Assembly (NCBI GenBank): GCA_004554665.1
Contig: SFKY01000063.1
Coordinates: 1 to 13,715 of the forward strand
Direction of reading: 5' to 3'
Source: Bacteroidales bacterium
Lineage (GTDB): Bacteria > Bacteroidota > Bacteroidia > Bacteroidales > Bacteroidaceae
DNA: 13,715 bases
Every line of letters begins with the position of its first letter. Within the stretch, counting starts at the first letter, position 1. Shown here in pieces: positions 1-5,809 of this stretch. Below the pieces are notes generated by a model, which saw only the letters and a list, made by a program, of their open reading frames with translations, made no database searches and was not told where the DNA came from. The position numbers and the translations under genes were made by a program.

Positions 1-280
1 TGAAGCCTGCCACAATCCAGGGCTTTCCGGGAGCCAGCGTACGATAGGCTCCCACCGTATTGGCCCTGCTGCTGCGCCCAATCACAAACTCGGCCACCAT
101 CACAGGCATGGCCAGCAGGAACACAAAGGCCAGATACACCAGAATGAAGGCCGCACCTCCATTGCTGCCCACCTCTGTGGGGAAGCGCCAGATATTGCCC
201 AGCCCCACGGCACTGCCCGCCGATGCGAGAATCACGCCCAGCCGACTTCCAAAATTACCTCTTCCAGATGATTGTTTCAT
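1..280 (-). CDS. Sodium-dependent transporter, NSS/SNF (LeuT-like) family, N-terminal part only
   Basis: The 93 visible residues begin MKQSSGRGNFGSRLG and continue ILASAGSAVGLGNIWRFPTE, then SNGGAAFILVYLAFVFLLAMPVM (split here across the first two membrane helices) and AEFVIGR. This is the hallmark start of the neurotransmitter:sodium symporter family; in LeuT the matching AGNAVGLGNFLRFP segment of helix 1 lines the sodium and substrate sites. Such proteins import amino acids or related small molecules across the inner membrane with Na+. The substrate cannot be read from this fragment. The start ATG at 280 has GGAG about 6 nt upstream, so the start is well supported. The gene runs off the left edge of the window, so most of its roughly 12 expected helices are missing only because of the cut. 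It is divergent from the VanZ-like gene. Confidence 0.93.
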   Translation of the reverse strand, partial: MKQSSGRGNFGSRLGVILASAGSAVGLGNIWRFPTEVGSNGGAAFILVYLAFVFLLAMPVMVAEFVIGRSSRANTVGAYRTLAPGKPWIVAGF

Positions 281-300
281 ATTTTTCTCCAAATTATGTA

Positions 301-333
301 CAAAATTATAAATATTCTGTGTATTTTTGCATA
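301..333 (-). promoter_or_regulatory. Probable promoter of the NSS transporter
   Basis: On the minus strand, TAATTTTG (complement of 301-308) matches the Bacteroidota -7 box TAnnTTTG. TATG (complement of 330-333) lies 21 nt upstream as an imperfect -33 box. Placement about 20 nt before the ATG at 280 fits. The -33 element is one base off TTTG, so confidence is moderate. Confidence 0.4.
322..329 (+). promoter_or_regulatory. Possible -7 box for the VanZ-like gene
   Basis: TATTTTTG fits TAnnTTTG and lies 19 nt before the ATG at 349. I see no TTTG-like -33 box at the expected 19-21 nt spacing, so this is a weak call. It lies inside the promoter proposed for the divergent transporter gene, so the two promoters would overlap. 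Confidence 0.3.
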
Positions 334-348
334 AAATTGGAAAGTAAA

Positions 349-747
349 ATGCAGAAAGACGTAACAATTCGACTAAAAGAGCATCCGCTGAGTATCACAA
401 TCGTGTGTTTAATCATCATTCTTTCGCTGATGAAGGTGCCTGAAATAGAAATGGCAGAAGAAGTGCCTCTGGCCGACAAATGGGCCCACATGGTGATGTA
501 TGGCACGCTGAGCATCACCGTATGGGCAGAGCATGTAAGGCACCATAGGAATAAGGCCTCATACACATTCCTGCTGGTGTGGTCGCTCATCGTACCCATC
601 CTCATCGGAGGTGCCATGGAACTGGCACAGGCCTATCTGACCACCGTCCGCAGCGGTGACTGGATAGATTTCCTCGCCAACAGCATTGGTGCAGGCATCG
701 CCTACCTGCTGGGGGCTGTGCTTCTGAAAACGGCGTTCAGGAAATGA
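349..747 (+). CDS. VanZ-like family small integral membrane protein
   Basis: This 132-residue protein has about four hydrophobic segments (near residues 13-29, 45-60, 72-94 and 107-127). It carries the pattern seen in VanZ-like proteins: DKWAHMVMYGTLS near residue 43, then GGAMELAQAYL and RSGDWIDFLANSIGAG near residues 87-116, with the conserved Glu, Gln, Asp and Asn spaced as in the family. VanZ proper gives low-level teicoplanin resistance, but most small VanZ-like proteins have no known role, so no resistance function should be inferred. The reading frame stays open upstream to 223. That extension would overlap the transporter gene and its promoter, and its sequence is not membrane-like, so the ATG at 349 is preferred. 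The gene ends 16 bp before the convergent CYTH gene. Confidence 0.85.
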   Translation: MQKDVTIRLKEHPLSITIVCLIIILSLMKVPEIEMAEEVPLADKWAHMVMYGTLSITVWAEHVRHHRNKASYTFLLVWSLIVPILIGGAMELAQAYLTTVRSGDWIDFLANSIGAGIAYLLGAVLLKTAFRK

Positions 748-778
748 AATGATTCAAAAACGCCTAACTCTCCTGAAC
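735..778. terminator. Inverted repeat spanning the convergent VanZ/CYTH gene ends
   Basis: GTTCAGGA (735-742) and TCCTGAAC (771-778) are perfect 8-bp complements separated by 28 nt, and the structure contains both stop codons. It could act as a weak bidirectional terminator. The loop is long and there is no U-run, so it could also be chance. Confidence 0.22.
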
Positions 779-1252
779 ATCCGTGCGCCACAGGATATAG
801 GGATTTTTGCGCAGATGGGAATTGTAGTATTTGCGGTCGCCCGTCACCTCACGCCCCAGGAAGGCAGGTCTGTCAAACGGCTCATCCTCTGACTGCAATT
901 CCACTTCTGCAATCAGCAGGCCCTCGTTTTCGCCAAAAAACTCATCCACCTCGAACACATGGCCCGCATGGCGCACCAGATAGCGGTTCTTGTCGATGAT
1001 GCCCGGCTCGCAAATGCGCATCAGGTCCTGCGCATCGGAAAGCGCAATCTCCGTTTCGAACTCATAGCGGGAAAGGCCGGCTTTACCTGACGGTCCCTTG
1101 ATGGTGAGATAGCCCCTGTCATCGCGAATGCGTACCCTTACCGTGCGTCCGCCCGACGAACTGATGTAGCCCTGCTGGATGTGCGTACAGTTATAAGCCT
1201 GGTCGCGGAACTCACCCGCGACCAGGAATTTCCTTTCAATCTCCAGATGCAT
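764..1252 (-). CDS. CYTH-domain triphosphate tunnel metalloenzyme
   Basis: This 162-residue protein carries the full residue set of the CYTH/TTM fold: the N-terminal ExExK motif (EIERK, E4/E6/K8), RVRIR at 39-43, TIKGP with K52, alternating acidic YEFETE at 63-68, R90, EVDEF at 101-105 and AEVEL at 116-120. These residues line a tunnel that binds the triphosphate and divalent metals. Short single-domain bacterial members of this length, such as the characterised Nitrosomonas europaea enzyme, hydrolyse inorganic tripolyphosphate; others make cAMP or act on thiamine triphosphate. Tripolyphosphatase activity is the most likely role but is an inference. It is the last gene of the ligase-prfB-small membrane protein operon and starts 6 nt after the small gene stops. 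No convincing Shine-Dalgarno precedes the start, so coupling to the upstream gene is plausible. Confidence 0.9.
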   Translation of the reverse strand: MHLEIERKFLVAGEFRDQAYNCTHIQQGYISSSGGRTVRVRIRDDRGYLTIKGPSGKAGLSRYEFETEIALSDAQDLMRICEPGIIDKNRYLVRHAGHVFEVDEFFGENEGLLIAEVELQSEDEPFDRPAFLGREVTGDRKYYNSHLRKNPYILWRTDVQES

Positions 1253-1258
1253 GGTCCA

Positions 1259-1411
1259 CTACAGTCCGGCCAGTGAATAGGCGGCCAAGGCCAACACCAT
1301 CAAAAGAATCAAGGCGCCTCCTACATAGAAGGCCACGCGACGGCCCTGACTGGCCTCGCGGGCAGCACGGGCCTCAGCCCTCCTTGCCCTCTTTATACTT
1401 TTATTGCTCAT
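1259..1411 (-). CDS. Small single-helix membrane protein (50 aa), unknown function
   Basis: I do not recognise a named family. The 50-residue frame starts MSNKSIKRARRAEARAAREA, a very basic amphipathic-looking segment, followed by SQGRRVAFYV and a hydrophobic stretch (GGALILLMVLALAAYSLAGL, residues 31-50) ending at the stop. The basic N-terminus suggests an N-in, C-out single-pass protein. It is likely real for several reasons: the frame fits exactly between prfB and the CYTH gene, leaving 6 nt before the latter; the composition is sensible for a membrane protein; and an AT-rich leader element sits 8 nt before its ATG that is nearly identical to one before the efflux ATPase gene. An upstream Shine-Dalgarno is not evident. 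Confidence 0.72.
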   Translation of the reverse strand: MSNKSIKRARRAEARAAREASQGRRVAFYVGGALILLMVLALAAYSLAGL

Positions 1412-1419
1412 AACTTGGA

Positions 1420-1449
1420 TTGGTTATATATATATTAATTATTGTATAT
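1420..1449 (-). repeat. AT-rich leader element, copy 1
   Basis: A 30-nt AT-rich sequence ends 8 nt upstream of the small membrane protein start. It matches positions 8883-8912 at 27 of 30 positions in the same orientation. On the coding strand it reads ATATACAATAATTAAT followed by TATATATAACCAA (with one joining base). Both copies follow a stop codon inside an operon and precede an ATG by 5-8 nt. It may be a translation-enhancing leader, an internal promoter, or a dispersed repeat; the sequence does not decide. Confidence 0.55.
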
Positions 1450-1467
1450 AAGGAATTCTTCGCTCAA

Positions 1468-2583
1468 TCATGTGTCCTGTTGTCCAAACTCCATCAGGTA
1501 GGCCTTGATGAAGGCATCAATCTTGCCGTCCATCACACCGCCCACGTCGCTGGTCTGGTAGTTCGTACGGTGGTCCTTCACACGGCGGTCATCAAACACA
1601 TAGCTCCTTATCTGGCTGCCCCACTCAATCTTCTTCTTGCCGGCCTCCACCTTGGCCTGCTCGGCCATGCGGTGCTGCAGTTCCTTGTCGTAGAGCATAG
1701 AGCGGAGGATGCGCATGGCATTCTCCTTGTTCTTGGGCTGGTCGCGCGTCTCAGTGTTTTCAATGAGGATTTCCTCCTCCTCACCCGTATAGGGATCCTT
1801 GTACTGGTAGCGCAGGCGCACGCCCGACTCCACCTTGTTCACATTCTGTCCTCCTGCACCACTGGAGCGGAAGGTGTCCCACGAAATGCGGGCCGGCTCG
1901 ATGTTCACCTCGATAGAGTCGTCCACCAGCGGGGTGACAAAGACAGACGCAAACGAGGTCATGCGCTTGCCCTGTGCGTTGTAAGGACTCACGCGCACCA
2001 ACCGGTGCACCCCGTTCTCGCTCTTCAGGTAGCCATAGGCATATTCGCCCTGGATTTCCAGTGTACACGTCTTTATGCCCGCATCATCGCCGTCCTGCAC
2101 ATTGCTCACCACACACTTGTAGCCGTTGTTCTCGGCCCAGCGCATATACATGCGCATCAGCATCTGTGCCCAGTCCTGGGCTTCAGTGCCGCCTGCACCC
2201 GAGTTGATCTTCAGCACTGCATCCATGGGGTCTTCCTCCCTGCGCAGCATGTTCTTCAGTTCCAGGTCCTCCACAGCAGCCAGTGTACGCGCATACAGTT
2301 CGTCCACCTCCTGCTCGGTGACCAGTTCCTCCTTGTAGAAATCGAAAGCCGTTTCTAGCTCACCAGCCAGAGTCTGCACCTTTTCGTAGCCCTTGATCCA
2401 TTTCTCCAGGCCCTTCACCAGCTTCATCTGCGCCTCGGCACGCTTGGCATCGTCCCAAAAGCCAGGGTCCTGCGTGCGGATTTGCTCCTCTTCATACTGC
2501 ATTTTCTTTCCTTCGATGTCCAGGTATCTGCACAGCGATTCCGTTCGTTCCTTTACTTCCTTGAGTTGTTCAATTGTTATCAT
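1468..2583 (-). CDS. prfB: Peptide chain release factor 2
   Basis: RF2 recognises UGA and UAA stop codons in the ribosomal A site and triggers peptide release. The 371-residue protein has the coiled N-terminal domain, the class-I release factor signature with the catalytic GGQ at 244-246 (SSGAGGQNVNKVES), and the stop-recognition loop HRLVRVSPYNAQGKR near 193-207. The tripeptide there is SPY, where E. coli RF2 has SPF; this may be normal for the lineage. The gene is one uninterrupted frame. In E. coli and many bacteria an in-frame UGA after Tyr-Leu forces a +1 frameshift, but here residues 20-22 (Tyr-Leu-Asp) are encoded directly as TAC CTG GAC at 2518-2526, so that feedback is absent. The ATG overlaps the ligase TGA (ATGA), implying translational coupling. 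Confidence 0.97.
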   Translation of the reverse strand: MITIEQLKEVKERTESLCRYLDIEGKKMQYEEEQIRTQDPGFWDDAKRAEAQMKLVKGLEKWIKGYEKVQTLAGELETAFDFYKEELVTEQEVDELYARTLAAVEDLELKNMLRREEDPMDAVLKINSGAGGTEAQDWAQMLMRMYMRWAENNGYKCVVSNVQDGDDAGIKTCTLEIQGEYAYGYLKSENGVHRLVRVSPYNAQGKRMTSFASVFVTPLVDDSIEVNIEPARISWDTFRSSGAGGQNVNKVESGVRLRYQYKDPYTGEEEEILIENTETRDQPKNKENAMRILRSMLYDKELQHRMAEQAKVEAGKKKIEWGSQIRSYVFDDRRVKDHRTNYQTSDVGGVMDGKIDAFIKAYLMEFGQQDT

Positions 2584-4388
2584 TCCTCGTACATCTTTTC
2601 TATCTGTGCTGCGTAATTTTGGTAGAGCACAGGTCTTTTTACTTTCAATGTATCTGTCAATTCTCCTTTTTCCATGGAAAGCGCTTCGGGCAGCAGCGTA
2701 ATCTTCTTCACCTGTTCATAGTGGGCAAACTCCTGCTGGAGGGTATCGATGCGGTACATCATGAACTTGTTCACCTCCGGGTTTTCACACAGCTCCCTAC
2801 GGCTGGCAAAGTGAATCCCATGCTTGGCAAAGAAGTCCTCCAGCAGCTGATAATCGGGAATGACCAGGGCCGACACGAACTTGCGTCTGTCTGCCACCAC
2901 CACTATCTGGTCGATAAAGCGGTCCACCACCAGTTTGCTCTCCAGCATCTGAGGAGCTATGTACTTGCCATTGCTGGTCTTGAACAGGTCCTTGATACGG
3001 TCGGTGAGATAGAGCTCCCCGTCCTTCATGTAGCCCGCGTCACCCGTATGGAACCAGCCGTCAGCGTCAATGGACAAAGCCGTCACCTCGGCCTTTCGGT
3101 AATACCCCTTGGTGATAGTGTCGCCACGGAGCAGGATTTCATTGTTTTCACCGAAGGAAAGCTCCACACCGTCCAGCAAGCGGCCCACCGACCCCACGGA
3201 AATGCGCTGGTTCCAGCGGTCGCACGACACGGTGGCCGTACTCTCCGTCAGGCCATAGCCCACAATCATCATCAGGCCCGCCGAGTGGATAAACTCCTCT
3301 ACCACAGGACTCACCGCCGCACCGGCAGTGGGAAAGAAGTTGTGGTTCTCCAGTCCCAGGTTCTTGAGCAAGAGTGAGATGACCGTACGTTCATAAAAGA
3401 GGTAACGCATTTTCAGTGTCACGGGCGGCACCAGCCCCCGCATCCGGTAATCCACATTGTACGCCTTCCCTATACGGAGGGCGTCCTGCAACAGCATCCG
3501 CTGCACGGGACTGCTCTGTGCCATCTTGTTCTGCACAGCCGCATACACCTTTTCCCAGAATCTGGGCACGGCACACATGCAGGTAGGGTGCACCTCGGTC
3601 ATGCTTTGCAGAATGTCGGCAGGATTCCTGTTGATTGCCAGCGTGCAGCCCGTGGCCAGGCAGAGATAGGACCATGCCCGCTCAAAGATATGGGTGAAAG
3701 GCAGGAAATCCATCACCACATCCTTCTCGCTCAGGTTGATGGCATGCTCGTGGGCTGCTATTCCGCTCCTGTACATGCGGTGGGTAATCATCACACCCTT
3801 GCTCAGGCCCGTAGTGCCACTGGTGTAAAGCACGTTTGCCAGTTCATCAATGTCGTACTGGGCACTGCGCCGTGCCACCTCCTCGGCATACGGCTGTCCC
3901 TCGCCCATCTTCAGGAACTCCTCAAACGAGAGGCTCATCTGGTCCTGGCTGTCCTTCTTCACCGAAGGGTCGAAGATGACAAGCCGCACCACATTGGGCG
4001 AGAGGCGCAGCACACGGTAGGCCGTGTCGTACTGGTACTGCTCGCCCACAAAGATGAAACGTATGTTGGCATCGCTTACCACATACTGTACCTGCCTCTC
4101 GCTGCTGGTTGCATAAAGCGGGATGGTGACAGCCCGGATTCCGTAGGCGCCAAAGTCCACAAACAGACACTGGGGCATGTTCTGCGAGAAGACGGCCACA
4201 TTCTCCTGGATGCCTACGCCCAACGCCAGCAAAGCATTGCTGACGCAAGACACCGTGCGGGAGAACGCGTTCCATGAAATGGGTTTCCACACCTTCTCCG
4301 CATCATCGCGAAACAGCAAAGCGTTCCGCTCACCATAGATTGCCGCCTGAGTGTGTATCAGCACAGACAAAGGACTCTTACTCTGCAT
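2580..4388 (-). CDS. Long-chain acyl-CoA ligase (AMP-binding superfamily)
   Basis: This 602-residue enzyme activates a fatty acid with ATP to an acyl-adenylate and then an acyl-CoA. The phosphate-binding loop YTSGTTGLSKGV is at 188-199. FLPFTHIFER at 228-237 and GYGLTES at 377-383 follow, with the GWFHTGD motif at 444-450, the hinge region LTDRIKDLFKTSNGKYIAP at 461-479, and the C-terminal GELTDTLKVKRPVL at 575-588, whose Lys582 is the likely catalytic lysine. Length and motif spacing fit the FadD/FAA1-like long-chain group; there is no signal peptide, so it is cytoplasmic or membrane-associated. Chain-length preference cannot be read. It is the first gene of a four-gene operon and has a near-consensus promoter close upstream; the predicted leader is only about 16 nt, with no strong Shine-Dalgarno. 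Confidence 0.93.
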   Translation of the reverse strand: MQSKSPLSVLIHTQAAIYGERNALLFRDDAEKVWKPISWNAFSRTVSCVSNALLALGVGIQENVAVFSQNMPQCLFVDFGAYGIRAVTIPLYATSSERQVQYVVSDANIRFIFVGEQYQYDTAYRVLRLSPNVVRLVIFDPSVKKDSQDQMSLSFEEFLKMGEGQPYAEEVARRSAQYDIDELANVLYTSGTTGLSKGVMITHRMYRSGIAAHEHAINLSEKDVVMDFLPFTHIFERAWSYLCLATGCTLAINRNPADILQSMTEVHPTCMCAVPRFWEKVYAAVQNKMAQSSPVQRMLLQDALRIGKAYNVDYRMRGLVPPVTLKMRYLFYERTVISLLLKNLGLENHNFFPTAGAAVSPVVEEFIHSAGLMMIVGYGLTESTATVSCDRWNQRISVGSVGRLLDGVELSFGENNEILLRGDTITKGYYRKAEVTALSIDADGWFHTGDAGYMKDGELYLTDRIKDLFKTSNGKYIAPQMLESKLVVDRFIDQIVVVADRRKFVSALVIPDYQLLEDFFAKHGIHFASRRELCENPEVNKFMMYRIDTLQQEFAHYEQVKKITLLPEALSMEKGELTDTLKVKRPVLYQNYAAQIEKMYEE

Positions 4389-4410
4389 CGTTTTCCAGGT
4401 TTTTCACATA

Positions 4411-4442
4411 CAAAGATAGGGCTTCTTGTGTTAAGAGCCAAA
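4411..4442 (-). promoter_or_regulatory. Promoter of the acyl-CoA ligase-prfB operon
   Basis: On the minus strand, TTTG (complement of 4439-4442), a 20-nt spacer and TATCTTTG (complement of 4411-4418) match the Bacteroidota housekeeping promoter exactly. The inferred transcript start near 4404 gives a leader of about 16 nt before the ATG at 4388. Confidence 0.75.
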
Positions 4443-4446
4443 TTTA

Positions 4447-4478
4447 TTTGCGTTTTTCTAAAAAATAATCTACCTTTG
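4447..4478 (+). promoter_or_regulatory. Promoter of the M20 deacylase gene
   Basis: TTTG (4447-4450), a 20-nt spacer and TACCTTTG (4471-4478) match the Bacteroidota consensus TTTG/TAnnTTTG exactly. The inferred transcript start near 4485 leaves about 16 nt before the ATG at 4501. The -33 boxes of this promoter and the divergent ligase promoter are only 4 bp apart. Confidence 0.75.
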
Positions 4479-4500
4479 CCCACCAAAATGCCGCAAAACA

Positions 4501-5583
4501 ATGGATTTTACACATGCTACGCAAGAAATTGCCACGCTTCTGGCACGTCTGATTGAGATTCCGCGCACCAGCAGGCAGGAACAGGAAGCGTCTGACTTCC
4601 TCTTCCATGAGATGACCACCACCTATGGACTGGACACGCACCGCGACGGCTGTAACCTCTGGACCATCGCGCCCGACTACTCCCCGGCACGCCCCACCCT
4701 GCTGCTCAATGCACATATCGACACGGTGAAGCCTGCCGCCTCCTGGACATACAACCCCTACCGGGCCACCCTTTGCGAGGACAAGCTATACGGACTGGGC
4801 AGCAACGATGACGGTGCCAGCCTGCTCACGCTTCTGTTCGCCTTCCGCCACCTCCGCCACCAGCCCCGTGCCTATAATCTCATCTATCTGGCCTCTGCCG
4901 AAGAGGAGGTGAGCGGCAAGAACGGCATCGAGCATGCCCTGCCCCTACTGCCTCCCATCGATGTGGCACTGGTGGGCGAGCCCACGGGCATGCAGCCCGC
5001 CATCGCCGAGAAAGGGCTGATGGTGCTCGACGTAACTGCCCACGGAAAGGCCGGCCATGCAGCACGCAATGAAGGCGACAACGCCATCTACCATGCCATC
5101 GACGACATACAATGGTTCCGCACCTTCCAGTGGCCGCAGGTATCACCCGTACTAGGAGCCGTGAAAATGAGCGTCACCATCGTGAATGCAGGCACACAGC
5201 ACAATGTGGTGCCCGACACATGCACCTTCACCGTGGATGTGAGAAGCAACGAGTGCTACACCAACCGCCAGCTCTTCGACCTCATCTGTCAGCATGTAAA
5301 AAGCGAAGTGAAGCCCCGCTCGTTCCGCCTCAATTCGTCCAGCATTCCCTTGTCCCACCCTCTGGTCCGGCGGGCCGTCCAACTCCATCGCACTCCCTTC
5401 GGTTCGCCCACCCTCAGCGACCAGGCACTGATGTCCTTCCCCTCTATGAAAATGGGGCCGGGCAACAGTTCCCGCAGCCACACTGCCGACGAATACATCT
5501 GCCTGAGCGAAATTACCGAAGCGCTCCGTCTCTACACGGAAATGCTCAACGGTCTCCAGCTCGATTCTCTCTCCAACCCCTAA
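4501..5583 (+). CDS. argE: M20-family N-acyl amino acid deacylase (ArgE-like, arginine biosynthesis)
   Basis: This 360-residue di-zinc hydrolase removes an acyl group from an arginine-pathway intermediate. Metal and catalytic residues are all visible: LLNAHIDTVKP (H72, D74), GLGSNDDGAS (D103), SAEEEVSGK (catalytic E134, metal E135), VGEPTGMQPAIAEKG (E160) and SRSHTADEYI (H327). The dimerisation domain lies between about residues 172 and 280, including HGKAGHAAR and NAGTQHNVVPD. The sequence strongly resembles the Bacteroides/Prevotella ArgE group. Bacteroides fragilis is known to use N-succinylornithine transcarbamylase, so the natural substrate may be N-succinylcitrulline rather than N-acetylornithine; this is knowledge from relatives, not shown here. 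The gene stands alone with its own promoter, away from other arg genes, and has no clear Shine-Dalgarno. Other M20 acyl-amino-acid hydrolases are the main alternative. Confidence 0.88.
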   Translation: MDFTHATQEIATLLARLIEIPRTSRQEQEASDFLFHEMTTTYGLDTHRDGCNLWTIAPDYSPARPTLLLNAHIDTVKPAASWTYNPYRATLCEDKLYGLGSNDDGASLLTLLFAFRHLRHQPRAYNLIYLASAEEEVSGKNGIEHALPLLPPIDVALVGEPTGMQPAIAEKGLMVLDVTAHGKAGHAARNEGDNAIYHAIDDIQWFRTFQWPQVSPVLGAVKMSVTIVNAGTQHNVVPDTCTFTVDVRSNECYTNRQLFDLICQHVKSEVKPRSFRLNSSSIPLSHPLVRRAVQLHRTPFGSPTLSDQALMSFPSMKMGPGNSSRSHTADEYICLSEITEALRLYTEMLNGLQLDSLSNP

Positions 5584-5589
5584 TGCAAA

Positions 5590-5599
5590 GGGGCGCCCC
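5590..5599. repeat. GC palindrome after the M20 gene stop
   Basis: GGGGCGCCCC is a perfect 10-bp palindrome 7 nt past the TAA at 5581-5583. It is the first of several inverted repeats in the 226-bp gap (5584-5809) between two convergent genes; I see no supported coding sequence in that gap. Confidence 0.35.
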
Positions 5600-5699
5600 A
5601 CGCCTCCTCTACAACCGCATTGCCCAATACAGTAGGGGACATCCATGACCCCATCCCCGCACATCACATCGCAACGGTTCAGAACATTCAAGCCCCAAG

Positions 5700-5740
5700 A
5701 GGGGTGGCATAATTGAGTATGACAACATCATGCCACCCCT
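5700..5740. terminator. Convergent-gap hairpin, likely bidirectional terminator
   Basis: AGGGGTGGCAT (5700-5710) and ATGCCACCCCT (5730-5740) form a perfect 11-bp stem with a 19-nt loop. It lies between the convergent M20 gene and the efflux permease. No clear U-run follows on either strand, so termination efficiency is uncertain. Confidence 0.5.
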
Positions 5741-5753
5741 TCAGGTCTTCGTC

Positions 5754-5787
5754 CTGAACCCCAAACCATGAAAGGAGAGGGGTTCAG
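5754..5787 (-). terminator. Hairpin just past the efflux permease stop
   Basis: CTGAACCCC (5754-5762) and GGGGTTCAG (5779-5787) form a perfect 9-bp stem with a 16-nt loop, 22 nt beyond the permease stop codon. On the minus strand it would be the first hairpin met by transcription leaving the efflux operon. It lacks a U-run. Confidence 0.45.
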
Positions 5788-5809
5788 CATCGGTTCTACA
5801 GCATGCCCG

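Noticed and set aside
223..348. N-terminal extension of the VanZ-like protein
   Set aside because: It overlaps the divergent transporter coding sequence and the promoter region; the ATG at 349 gives the expected family length.
349..747. Glycopeptide resistance function for the VanZ-like protein
   Set aside because: No other van genes are nearby, and small VanZ-like proteins are widespread in bacteria with no link to resistance.
1420..2358. A 312-codon open frame on the plus strand
   Set aside because: It is antisense to prfB, which is unmistakable. The frame has no supported start or domain.
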